Origin: Adiantum capillus-veneris
Lineage: Eukaryota; Streptophyta; Polypodiopsida; Polypodiales; Pteridaceae
DNA length: 64,000 nt
Direction: 5' to 3'
NCBI GenBank assembly: GCA_014529385.2
Contig: CM043958.1
Coordinates: 138,051,043 to 138,115,042, forward strand
Shown: in pieces, positions 43,990 to 54,799 of the stretch
Layout of the letters: every line of letters starts with the position of its first letter
How positions within the stretch are numbered: the stretch's first letter is position 1
Position numbers and translations under genes: made by a program
The notes under the pieces: generated by a model
Databases searched by the model: none
Told to the model about the DNA's origin: nothing
Seen by the model: only the letters and a program-made list of their open reading frames with translations

Positions 43990-45547
43990 AGCTCTCTAGC
44001 TATTTTGTTTGCCCTTGGTTTTCTGACTAGGTGCATTGGTCTTTGGTTCACCCATCTCGGGACTGACGTCAATTTCTATTTTCTGTATCTGTTGGTTCCA
44101 TCAGCTTCTTTTTTAGCTTGTGCTCTTGTTTGTGTTGCATTTATACGCTTCTATCGAAAAAATTATACGTATAAGCCATTATACGCCGAAATCCCATATA
44201 ATCACGGTATAGCTGTTTTATTTTCTTTTTGATCAAAAAATATCTTATATAAGAAACTGTCGCCAACTTCGATCGAAAGCAGTCCTAGAGCTTCAGCCAA
44301 CTTTGATCAAAAGCAGTGCCAAAGATTGAGGAGGATTTTGGGACAACTAGAGCTTAAGGTAATATTTCCAACTTGTCCTGCTCTTTTCTAGCTTGTTTTT
44401 GTGTGTTGTGCCAAACTCGTGTGGTGCAGTTGTTTTACTCTCACCACAAACGTTGGCTTGGAGGTTATAGGCCACTTCATGATGTGTAGCCATCCGGCTC
44501 ACTCCAGAAGTGTGTAGAAATTAGTCACTTTTCTTGTGATGTGTAGCCACTTGGCTCACTGCAGAGAAGGGTTTTAGGACAGACTTAGATTCTCACTTAT
44601 GTGGTGCATTGTCTATCTCTCACCACATGGCTGAGTTTAGGGTTTAGTGGTTGACTCCTGGTGTGCAATAGGCATGATGCTACACCTCTCACTTCAAAGT
44701 GGCCTATAGGTTGCTCAATTTTAGATCAACTCAAATTATCGTTTGTTTCACGTACACACAAGAGTTCTGTTCATCAAACAGAGATTGGAGAGATGCATAG
44801 TTTATGCCCTTTTCATCTTTCTGTGATGCACTGGCTACTCTTGTGTTTCAAACTCCAAAGACACGTCATTGTTCATCACCAGATGACTTGGTGTTGTCTT
44901 GGATGTAAATACATACGCATTTGGTCTGCATCTGAGATTGTTAAGTTGTCTGCTCATGTTTGTGTTGTGAGTTCCACACACTTCATCAAGGATTGGATTA
45001 AGTCACATCATTGTTCTTACTACATAGAAGTATGAGGGATACGTTTGTTTACCTAAGAGTGGAGAGATGCATACCTATGCCCTCTTCATCTCAGCATGAC
45101 ACGCCTTGTACTTTTTAATCCGTAGATATGTCACTCATCAATAGATGACTTGGTGTTGTCTTGGATGTAAATATGTATGATGTTTGACCACAATCCAAGA
45201 TTTCTAAATTGTTTGCTGATAGTTGTGTTGTGCGTTCCACACACTTCATTAGGGATTAGATTGATTAAACTATCAATCAACATAACAACAACGTCCAGGA
45301 CTTGTGTTGAGTGTACATCACACCAGCTAGGTTGTTCACATTCATGCTCCGATCATTTACGTGTATTATGTATCACACATAATAGGGTCCAGTTCTTGTG
45401 ATGAGTGTACCTCACACTCCTAGCCTGTTCACCTCTCTCCATGTCTCTCTTTGTGTATTCTCCTCTCCATTGTACAATGTACTATGCAATCATAATATAT
45501 CATCGTTTGCTATGAATTAAGTCAAATTATGTATGGAATATGGATTA
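43990..45547. other. Repeat-rich noncoding stretch
   Basis: No supported gene. It holds a perfect 12 bp palindrome TTATACGTATAA near 44162, paired 'tgatgtgtagcca' units (44480-44580), and two tandem copies of a roughly 210 bp unit. Confidence 0.55.
44788..45265. repeat. Tandem duplication, period about 272 bp
   Basis: Copies at 44788-45002 and 45061-45265 share 'gatgacttggtgttgtcttg' and 'ttccacacacttcat'. A second small duplication follows at 45297-45433 ('gagtgtacatcacac' and 'gagtgtacctcacac'). Confidence 0.75.
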
Positions 45548-45574
45548 ACACACTACAAGAGGCTATTCATATTA

Positions 45575-45690
45575 GCGACGCTCACACAGCGACGCTAAAA
45601 AAAAAATCCCGGCGTCGCTATGAGCGTCGCAAATTTCTTTGTAAATTTGCGACGCTCATAGCGACGCCGACTGGGCTAAAAAAATAACAG
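45575..45690. repeat. 5' subterminal repeat cluster and perfect hairpin of the CACTA element
   Basis: GCGACGCTC/GCGTCGCTA motifs, including a perfect 27 bp inverted repeat (45610-45636 with 45643-45669) around a 6 nt loop. Probably TNPA binding sites. Confidence 0.8.
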
Positions 45691-45750
45691 AGAGCGCCCA
45701 AAAACTCAGATCTCAGATCTGAGTTTTTCGGCGCCCTCAAGCAAGGAGCA

Positions 45751-45757
45751 GGTAACG

Positions 45758-45800
<43 letters not shown>

Positions 45801-45901
45801 CTCCACACACACACACACACACACACGAGGAGAGGAAGGAGAGCCAGGTATGCTCCTTCCCTCTCCTCACTCTCATGTTCCCTTCCCCTCTTTCTCTCTC
45901 C

Positions 45902-45935
<34 letters not shown>

Positions 45936-45962
45936 TACACACACACACACACACAGAGTGTT

Positions 45963-46020
<58 letters not shown>

Positions 46021-46250
46021 AACATAAACAAAAACACACACACACATACATAAACAAAGAATGCACACACACATTGAAAGAGGAAAAGAGAGAGAGAGCA
46101 TGCATAAACAAAAAACGCACGCATTGAGAGAGGAAAAGAGAGAGAGAACATGCATAAACAAAAAACGCACACATTGAGAGAGGAAAAGAGAGAGAAAACA
46201 TGCATACGATCCAAAAAAACGCACACACATTGAGAGAGAAAGAGAGAGAA
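45751..46250. repeat. Microsatellites and 50 bp tandem repeats in the CACTA element
   Basis: CT, CA, AC and AG runs at 45751-46017, then about four copies of a 50 bp unit ('gagagaggaaaagagagaga' followed by 'catgcataaacaaaaaacg') to about 46250. Confidence 0.85.
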
Positions 46251-46635
46251 AGTAATTTAACATCGTAGAAAACTAATTAAAATTAAAAGACCTAAAGATC
46301 TAGCCGACGAGGAGTTGAACTCAAGACCTATTATTCAAGAGGGAAATGGCATAACCAATCTATCATACTTGGCATGGGTGATAGAAAGGTTATACCATTT
46401 ATCTCTTTTTATTGGCACACACATCCACATACGCGCACACACACAAGAAGAAGAGAGTTATAACGTCGTAGGAAACTATCCTAAAAGACGTTAAAGATTA
46501 GGTTAGATGTAGACTTACGTTAAATTAGATTTAGGTTTATTTAAGTTAAATTAGATTAGATTTAGGTTTATTTTTAATTAGATTTACGTTTATTTACGCT
46601 AGATTTAGATTTACGTTATATTAGATTAGATTTAG

Positions 46636-46998
46636 GTCTCCATAGACTGCGATGCCTGCATGAAGCGGGTGAAGAAAGCCCTCAATGGAATATAGGGTAT
46701 TGCTGCCTTCACTCATGGTGGGCTCCGTCGATCCAAAAGTACTGGTGAAATGTCTTCAGAAGATATGGAAGAAGGTGGATCTTCAGGGCGGCAAGAGTCA
46801 CTACATCCCCGACACAATGACCATCTAGACAACCTCTAGTCATTCAACAACAACTTCAAAGTTGGTAACAAGAGCAAGAACGGTCTAAAGGGCCAATTGC
46901 TGTCGTCAGATGTGGATGGAGATGAGGCAGCGTCACCGCCGGAAGTTAACTCTCACATCTTTAGTGATGAGAATGCCAACTCTTGCCGAGTTATGTGA
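46636..46998 (+). pseudogene. Captured HMA-domain (HIPP-type) gene fragment
   Basis: The fragment begins VSIDCDACMKRVKKALNGI, the C-x2-C heavy-metal-associated motif and first helix of plant HIPP/HMA proteins. A stop and a frameshift follow. Another frame then reads SVDPKVLVKCLQKIWKKVDL, matching the family's VDP...L...L.K.GK...L segment, and then FNNNFKVGNKSKNGLKGQ, like the linker after the domain. Such proteins bind metals through the two Cys. Here the fragment has no start or full frame and sits in the noncoding 5' part of the CACTA element. It is most simply a captured host gene piece, now broken. Confidence 0.7.
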
Positions 46999-47131
46999 AA
47001 AATTATGTGTTAAATCAGTTTTAAGGTTCTTATAATCCCTGTTAGTTTAGTTCTTTGTTTTTAATATAACATAATTTACGTTAGATTTAGATTTATGTTA
47101 TATTAGATTAGACTTAGGTTTATTTAGGTTT

Positions 47132-47137
<6 letters not shown>

Positions 47138-47191
<54 letters not shown>
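47138..47191. repeat. (CA)n microsatellite
   Basis: Pure CA run inside the CACTA element. Confidence 0.95.
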
Positions 47192-47707
47192 GAAGAAGAG
47201 AGTTTTAACGTTGTAGGAAACTATCCCAAAAGACGTTAAAGATTAGGTTAGATGTAGACTTACGTTAAATTAGATTTAGGTTTATTTTTAGTTAGATTTA
47301 CGTTTATTTAGATTTACGCTTATTTACGTTAGATCGAGTCCATGCAAGAATTACTTACGGTTTAGGGTTTAGAGTTAGACGAACAGTGAAAATATCTACT
47401 GTGAAAAGATGTTAAGATGCTGTGAAGTGCTACAGCTAGAGAAGAGGCAAAGGGGTTTTGTCCACTACATGCAGTATCATGTAGACGTGGGTCTGTAGAT
47501 TTCTTGTACCCACAAATATAGGTATTGACCAATAAAGACGAGATTATAACCCGGTGGTTCTGATCTCCGTGCACCTCTAGACCGAGGTGGGCGGGGATTG
47601 GACATGACTAGAGAATGTGAGGTAAAGAGAGAGAGAGAGAGATAAGACGAAGAATGCCAATAGAATATTAAATTTGTTGTCCAGGTTATAAGATTTTTAT
47701 CCTCATT

Positions 47708-50700
47708 ATGAGTAGTGACGAGGATGTGGGACCGTCCAACCGAAACACCTATCTCTCAATGAGGGTCTTATGTCCTTGTAATCAATGCAAGCATGCTGTG
47801 CGACGGACAAGACGTGTTTCTTTTCAGCACGTTCGCGAATTTGGCAAGTTCGATCCATCTATTATAGATCGAGTTGTTGCCAATTATAACTCGTCGGACT
47901 CTGACGCTGGCCAACAAGCAGCAATCTTGCAACCCAATAGACGTGTTCGCAGGCGCTTTGGTCAAGCAGCATATGTGAGGCCACAAGATGTAGCCTCTGA
48001 CAGCTCGGGGGATGATCATGCAGAGCACATTCCCAACGAGGCAATGTTTGAGCCCGAGATTGATGAAATGATCGAGACGATCATGGATTCAGAAAGGCTT
48101 ATCTATGATGATATGAAAGTGTCTAGATTGAAAGCACTCCTGGTTCTTCTCAACATGCAGGCAAAGTTTGGATGGAGTGACACTAGCGTCACAGCGCTTT
48201 TTAGGTGATCTATTACAATTAGTTTACTTTAATAAAACTCTAAATGTATAATGATCTGATAGATTTTTACATGACTGTATCGTATTTTTATGTTGTGTAG
48301 ATTGCTTAAAGAGCACATACTACCAGCTGACAATGTGATGCCAGATTCCTGAGATGAAGCAAGAAAGATTTTGCGAAACTTGGGGATGGATTACAATTCT
48401 ATCCACGCTTATCCTAATGACTGCATTCTTTTCAGAGGGGAATACATAGACATGGAGAAGTGTCCGAAATGTGGTTCCGAAAGATATCGAGTAGATCTCC
48501 ACGGGACAAAAATTCCACAAAAGGTTTTGCGACATTTTCCTCTGCTTCCTCGCATCAAGCATTTCTTCGAATGTAAGTCCATGGCCGCCCTAGCATCATG
48601 GCATGAGGAGAATAAATCTTCGGATGGTGTGCTACGAATTCCTGCAGATTGCACAGCCTGGAAACATATAGATGGAACATGGTCGGATTTTACCAGGGAA
48701 GCTCGAAATTTGCGCTTAGGCCTGGCTATGGATGGCGTAAATCCATTTGGTCAAAGATCAACATCTTACAATGTATGGCCCATTGTCATCGTCAACTACA
48801 ACATTCCCCCGTGGTTGACTACGAAGAAGGGGCACCTATGGCTAAGCTTGATTGTGCCAGGGCGATATAAAGTGGGGAATATGGATGTGTATCTTCGTCC
48901 ACTATTGGAAGAGCTACAACAATTGTGGATTGGCATAGAGGTGGTGGATATGAGCCGACACACAGGACGACGGAATGCTTTGATCAGAGGTATTCTAATG
49001 TGGACCATGCATGACTATCCCGGGCTAACAGAATGCTCAGGTGATCTATTGACACTCCTCACTCAGACACTGTAAATCTTGTTTTTTCCCATAGTTGATC
49101 TATTATCATGTGTATACATGCAGGGCTTCAAACAAGCGGATACAGAGCATGTGTCACATGTGGACCTAGACTGAATGCACGTAAGGCGCCCTCACTGAAG
49201 AAGCAAATCTACGAAGGTCATCAAGCGTATCTTCCAGAGAATCATGTGTTACGCGACGGCTTTTTGGGAAGAGAGCCACCAAGGATGTCTGCACAAGCAT
49301 GGTTAGAGCAGAAGGAGACTATCTCTATGGTACGAGTTACCATACTGGCCCCGACTCATGATCAATCACTTGCTCGATCCAATGCACATATTCAAGAATG
49401 TGGGTAATCTACTATGGGACCATCTGACCGGTAAGAAAGATACTTTGGGAGCCAGAGTTGACCTTAGAAATGTGGATCGTATGGAGCAATATTGGCCGCA
49501 AACAGTGTCTGATGGATCGATAAAACTCCCTAAAGCACCATGGATTTTCACAGGAGCCCAAGAACGCAAAGTAAAAGAGACCATTCGATCTTTGCGGACC
49601 CCCACTGGCGTAATGCACTCGCTCCGAACGTGTTTAATTACTAAAGAAGGAAAGCTTACAGGTTTGAAGTCACACGATTGGCATAAAATGTGTCAGGTAC
49701 GTTCATAGTGGACTTTAATATCATTGCATAAAATGTGGACTTTAATATCATTGCTGCACATACTTTACAGTTTATTTTACCGGTTGCCATTGAGGGATGT
49801 TTGTCTCTCGACATCCGTAACACAATCTACAAACTTGCAAAGCTGGTGCAATGGATCTCACAAAAGGAGATCAACGTAGACTCCATACCATTCGCCAAAC
49901 TAAATGCTGCGGAGCTTGTGTGCATGTTTGAGAAACATTTTCCTACTACCATGCTAACCATTCAGGTGCATCTTCTTGTTCACATAGTTAATGAGGTGGA
50001 AATAGCTGGCACAGTTCATTCCAGATGGATGTTCTTCTTAGAACGTTTCATGAAAACGCTTAAGGGATATGTGCGTCAAAAGGCACGTCCGGAGGGTTGG
50101 TATCAGAGTCCGTAGTGTACATTGGAGAGTGGCTAGACAGATTTGATAAAGCCCGGGACACGCTATGGCGAACCATAGATGATGAGCGCATATCTGGGAT
50201 TGTCATGTGCAATCTCGGTGTTGAGAAGAAGATGACGGAAGATCTAGAGGCTAAAATCAACCGATTTGTATGCTTCACAATCCAGTGATGCAAAAGTGGA
50301 TTTCACAATATGAGGATGCAAAGCAAGAGCGACAAAGGGCACGAATCAAGTGGAGACGGGGAAGACGACCACCGATGCACTATCCGACGGTTCTGGAGAG
50401 CCTACCAACCTTCATGAGCTTAAGATGGTTGCACAACCAATTGAAAAGCGCACAACAATGCGGTGACGAAGTGACTGAGGAAGAGTGGGAGTACTCTCGG
50501 GGTTGCGCGACCAAGGTAAGTTTGCAATGTACGACATGCTAGTGACTTTATTTCTAAACGTTTGAACGGCCACTCATAATCTTTGTTCGTTGTAGTATAA
50601 GTCATACACAGCAGCATGGTGTAAAGGTCGACATTTTAGGGTGGAACGAATCGACAAAAAGCGTTTTACTCAAGATTGTGGAATCATGGCAAAGTTTGAA

Positions 50701-51348
50701 CTGTCTAGTCGACGACGTTCCTCTGATGCAGATCCCGTGGTGGCGGAACTCACTTACTTCGGCACGCTGCAAGAGATTTTGAGGATCAATTACAGAGGAT
50801 TTTTTGTCGACTTGTTCGACGTGCAATGGTTCAAGATAATCATGGAGGGTCGCAACGCTACTGTGCGTAGAGGAGAGTCTGGTTTTCTTGAGGTGGATTC
50901 TACTAAGAAATGGACTGACCTAAGAGACACTTTCGTACTACCAGAGCATTGTGAACAAGTAAGTATGTAAATAGTTAACATCCCCCTTTTACAAGTTATG
51001 TGCTTGAAAGCTCTCATGTAAGTTATGTGGCTCTGGCAGGTAATATTTCATCCTACAAAGTCTACATCAGACTGGTGGTACGTCATAGAGGTAGCCCCTC
51101 GTAGTGCAAGGAAGTATGAAGGCTACCATGTGCCAATCACAACGGCATCAATGGAGGAGATCAAAGAAGATGCTCAATCAGAAGCCGTTGTGGTGGTGCC
51201 AGACGAGCATCAAGATGCTACTACTCTATATGGGGTGCATGCAGAGGAGCTACAAAATGAAACAGAGGATATGTGTTTAAACAGAGAGCTCTATATAGAT
51301 ATAGGAAGTTATGCTGAGTTATGCGAGGATGAGAGAGAGATCTCTTAA
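47708..51348 (+). pseudogene. tnpD-like: CACTA transposase, TNPD/TNP2-like, damaged
   Basis: The transposase that would cut at the CACTA ends. Exon 1 is 47708-48204 (MSSDEDVGPSNRN..., CPCNQCKH), intron 48205-48300 is phase 2, and exon 2 from 48301 has an in-frame TGA near 48350 (Trp expected). It continues through CILFRGEY and CPKCGSERY to the Transposase_21 (TNP2) signature NYNIPPWLTTKKGHLWLSLI and VYLRPLLEELQQLW. Intron 2 (donor near 49041, acceptor 49123, phase 1) leads to a CVTCG pair, then a frameshift near 49315, then ELPYWPRLMINHLLDPMHIF. A further intron (49695-49768) precedes the DUF4218-type region (FILPVAIEGCLSLDIRNTIY). A frameshift near 50100 precedes the DUF4216-type region (TYFGTLQEILRINYRGFFV). 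The end is at 51348. Family assignment is firm. One stop and at least two frameshifts disable it. Confidence 0.9.
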
Positions 51349-51620
51349 AGCCACAAATATTGTATTTGAACAATTTTGCTCTGTGTTGTAAAAGCTCTGG
51401 CTCTCTAAGTACCTTCCATGGTGTATAACGCTCTTTTCTACTCGCGCTCACATCTTTTGATTGAAAATTCTGAGTTTTCGACTTGCCTCTTCTATCGCTC
51501 AATTCATTGCGTCATTGTATTTATATGCGTCATTACGTCATTGTATTTAATGGTCTTTGTGTCATTGTCTACTCTATTCATTCAATATTAAGTTTAAATA
51601 TTCGTGTGTTTAATGCAGGT

Positions 51621-52930
51621 ATGGATGATGAGGAGTTTCTTTCTTCTTTGTCACCGCAGCAGAGACAGTGGTACGTGGAGCGTCATCGCTCTGGCGCATC
51701 ATCGCGCGTTCCTACTCCATCCGCATCTCCCTCTATTTCGGAGCATTCGGCGCGCTCCGAAGCTTCGGCGTCGATGAGACGAGCTTCACACTCGTCTAGA
51801 CACCGGCGCTCTAGTGGTGGCGGTGGCGGTTGTTGTGGGGATTCCGCCACCGATGCCTCCACACCGCCTCGTGTTCGACGAGGCTCTTTACCCTCCCCTT
51901 CTTTGCCCGCCCCCACACCAGCCACAGCATCGCCATCTACGCCAGGTTTTGCACGGCTGACTGTTCCTAGCAGCTACACACCTCTACCTACTCCGCCAGG
52001 GGCCACCCCACTCGACACTCCTCGCTTCGGGGCCCAGACGTCGGTGGAGACACCTGACGTCCGTACCCCCATCGACACGCCGCTAGAGACCCCTACCGGG
52101 ACACCCAGGTTCACGCGTCACCGGCCAGAGGGCTTGCCTTACTCCGTCGACTTCAGCGGCGGCATCATCATGGATGATGACGGCAAGAAGGTGATCTCGC
52201 GCATGCGTGGTCTTTGCTCTCAGCTGTTTAGACACTACATACTAAACAAATGGAGTGAAGTACCAAGTGATTTAAAAAACAGAGTCATCAGCATACTTCA
52301 TGATGAGTTTCCCGTTCCAACACGGGATCAGCGCTTCAATGAAGACTTGATGAAGATTCGAATGCGCGAATACTGCAAACACAAGTGTTCCGAAGTGCAA
52401 AAAGCAATCAAGCATGGGTGGAACAGGCCAGATTGGCTGGCCAAAGAAGATTGGAAGAATTCGAAGAAAGCAGCGCGCAAGAATCCCGACAAGTGGAAGC
52501 AACAAAAGGATGCAGCCAGAGCGCGAGTAGAGGCAGGGAGCTTGCACCACTTGGGGAGCGCTGGATGGGCATCATTTGAGGCCGATTTTGTAAGTGTTTT
52601 CGCATTGCTCTTTATGTTCGATAGTTTAGGGTTTATGAGTTTTTTAATTCTAACATAATGAATTCTTTGTATGTTTTGACAGTGGTCGATGACAGGACGT
52701 GATCCCACACCGTACGAGCGCGAGTACGCAGGCAGGAAGGGCTTAAACGCCCTGATGGACATTCTCAGTTCTCGCGGCGGCATGGTTAGTATTAGGGTTT
52801 ACTCTTTTCTATTGTTTGTATTGTTTTATAAATGTCGTTATATGTTTATACTTACTGAAAGCTGTCTTATTGTCTTTTTTTGCAGAATCCGACAGATACG
52901 CCGCTTGGACACGATGAGACGTCTGACTAG
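51621..52930 (+). CDS. tnpA-like: CACTA TNPA-like protein, three exons, open
   Basis: Exon 1 is 51621-52589 (323 codons), intron to 52682 (GTAAGT...GACAG), exon 2 is 52683-52784 (34 codons), intron to 52885 (GTTAGT...TGCAG), and exon 3 is 52886-52930 (14 codons plus stop). All junctions are phase 0 and the frame stays open for 371 residues. The N-terminal half is low-complexity, Ser/Pro/Thr-rich with repeated TP pairs. The C-terminal half is the conserved plant CACTA second-ORF domain: YILNKWSEVPSDLKNRVIS, WNRPDWLAKEDWKN and HHLGSAGWASFEADF. In En/Spm, TNPA binds the subterminal repeats and also controls element expression. This copy could supply that function even though TNPD is broken. Confidence 0.88.
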
Positions 52931-53289
52931 ACGACGTCAGTTTAGCCGTAGCTAGATAGCATTAGTTTAGGGTTTCTCATAGCTTATGTATCATGAGACG
53001 GATTTTATACGTCTTTTTGAACCATGTATATTAATACATTTGTCACCGCAGTTCATTTTGCCAATCAATTCTTTATGCCTATGATGTTGTACAATTGTCA
53101 TTATTACATTTGCCAATCAATTCATTTTGCCTATGATGTGTACAATTGTCAATTTTACGCTTGTCAATTTTGCAAACAATGCGTCTTGTGGGTGACTATT
53201 TTGGGTCTATTATCTATCCTTGCACTTTTTTTAAAAAGTGAATCAAGTACAATATGGTTGATGGGTGGCAGGGCATTCAATGCCCTGTC

Positions 53290-53508
53290 ACCAAAAAAAA
53301 AATTCTCTCGGGCGTCGCTATTTATGGCTCTGTAGCGTCGCTATGAGCGTCGCTATAGACTTCTGTGTAAACGTCGCTATAACCGTCGCTATGACCGTCG
53401 CTATATAGCGACGCTATTAGCGATAGTTTTAGCGACGCCGGGGGTTATAAAAACCCAGTGTATTTCCGTCGCTAATAGCGTCACAAGAGCACACAACCTC
53501 TTGTAGTG
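53290..53508. repeat. 3' subterminal repeat cluster and TIR of the CACTA element
   Basis: At least nine GCGTCGCTA/CGTCGCTAT-type motifs in about 180 bp, then CCTCTTGTAGTG. It mirrors the 5' cluster. Confidence 0.85.
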
Positions 53509-53582
53509 ACAAACATGATACAAATTTGATAGTTTCCCCTCTTCTCTGACAACATTTATGTTTAAAATCATATCTTACATAT

Positions 53583-54799
53583 ATGGCGGATATTAAGCTG
53601 GCGAAACATCAACAAAAATTTGTCTTCGAAGTGATAATATGTCACTTTCATCACATGTCAGAGCCTGAGATTCGTCGTTGCCTTAACCCCTCTGCTTTGG
53701 AACAGTATTACCGGTTCACAAAGGCCTTAACAAAGTCTGTCTTTGAGCAGCTTCAGCACGCATTTACGCCCGTTGTTTTTGAAATATCTCTAATGACTTC
53801 AGGTTCATTATTGAACATGGTCAAGTAGTCTATTGGACAGATTGCAAAGATTTTTCAGGATCTAAAAAATCTTGAAATCGTTACTTTGCCAGGCAAAGCT
53901 ATTCGCATACAACTTGTGCAACAATTGTATACTGAGTTCAAGAGCAAGGGAAAGCTGGAAAGAGCAGCAAAGTGCACGAGAGTGGAAGGTAGCTCTTCCG
54001 ATGCTACTATAGAGCCAGAGACTACGATTAGAATAGAGTCTCCTCCTAGTGCCACTCTCGCTCTCGATCAGTCTCAGCTCCCCCTTGTATACATCTTTTG
54101 CAAGAAACTACGATCTTCAACATACATGTTCCGCAGCTGGGAGAAGGGATATGGGAAAACGTGAAGAGTGTAGGTGTCACATATCCTACATTTAAAGAGC
54201 CACTGTATGCGGTGGTAATCTTCAAAGTCCACTTGCATGGACCCAAAGTGGATCAGCAAGTCAAGGACAAAGCCACAGCTTTGGACATCGCTCATCGCGG
54301 TATTATTTATCCACTTGCCACGGTTTGCCACATAGAGCAACCAATGCTCATTTCATGTTTTTGGAATGGTGGCCTTATAGAGCAGTGGATAAGAGAGTGC
54401 ACTTCATATGGCAGTCAACCTGCCATTTGCGATTATGTAACCACAGAAGGAACAATAGAGTTATTCCAAAATAACATTTTGGAGATAATGAACGCTCTTC
54501 TTCAGACCCTGAAGTATGTACATGCACACAACTATCTTCACAATGATCTTTACTCCCGCAACGTGATGCTTCAGTTTGGACAGAAGGGGGTCTATGCAAG
54601 CATTGTGGATTGGGGATCATGTACAAAGACCATAACAATGGCATGCTTTTCTCCTCTTTGCAGCTTGCAGATAGAAACTAGAAAGCAAGCGAGAGAGATT
54701 TTCCATGGGCTGTCCCAGAATGCATATCTATTAATCCCTCTCCCTGGAATAAAGCCATGGATATCTACTCCATGTGTCATACTTGTAAACGACTCTTGA
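53583..54799 (+). pseudogene. Protein-kinase-like gene relic
   Basis: The upstream part (53583-54070) encodes MADIKLAKHQQKFVFE... with one stop at 53826. The kinase-like part (54098 on) has EPLYAVVIFKVHL, where the Lys could be the ATP-binding residue, then LLQTLKYVHAHNYLHND and LYSRNVML. This matches the HRDLxxxN catalytic loop as HNDLYSRN. IVDWGSC follows in place of DFG. HND and DWG are seen in atypical kinases and aminoglycoside-phosphotransferase-like folds. It then ends early, possibly past an intron acceptor at 54663. It is truncated compared with a kinase domain of about 260 residues. Host gene or transposon cargo is unresolved; the CACTA element lies 72 bp upstream. Confidence 0.5.

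Larger units (their letters stand above)
46435..47330. repeat. Direct repeats flanking the captured gene fragment
   Basis: 'aagaagaagagagtt', 'gtaggaaactatcc' and 'aaaagacgttaaagattagg' occur at 46443-46530 and again at 47190-47280. 'tagatttagattta' followed by 'gttatattagattaga' occurs at 46600-46635 and 47077-47110. The host-derived insert lies between them. Confidence 0.75.
45548..53511 (+). mobile_element. Complete CACTA (En/Spm) transposon with ACA target duplication
   Basis: The element proper is 45551-53508 (7,958 bp). TIRs are CACTACAAGAGG (45551) and CCTCTTGTAGTG (53497-53508). The 3 bp flanks ACA at 45548-45550 and 53509-53511 are the TSD. Subterminal regions are packed with GCGTCGCTA-type motifs in both orientations, the usual binding sites for TNPA. 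Inside are a damaged TNP2/TNPD-like transposase, an intact TNPA-like gene, microsatellite-rich 5' sequence and a captured host gene fragment. Confidence 0.96.

Noticed and set aside
45873-46263. Long open frames of Leu/Ser/Cys/Val repeats in the CACTA 5' region
   Set aside because: They are translations of CT and CA microsatellites with no codon bias or start context.
46300-46370. Possible tRNA-like sequence in the CACTA element
   Set aside because: A T-arm-like stretch is visible on the minus strand, but no acceptor stem or clear anticodon arm could be paired.
51683-51925. Minus-strand open frame within the TNPA exon
   Set aside because: It is a shadow of the GC-rich, Pro/Ser-rich TNPA coding strand.
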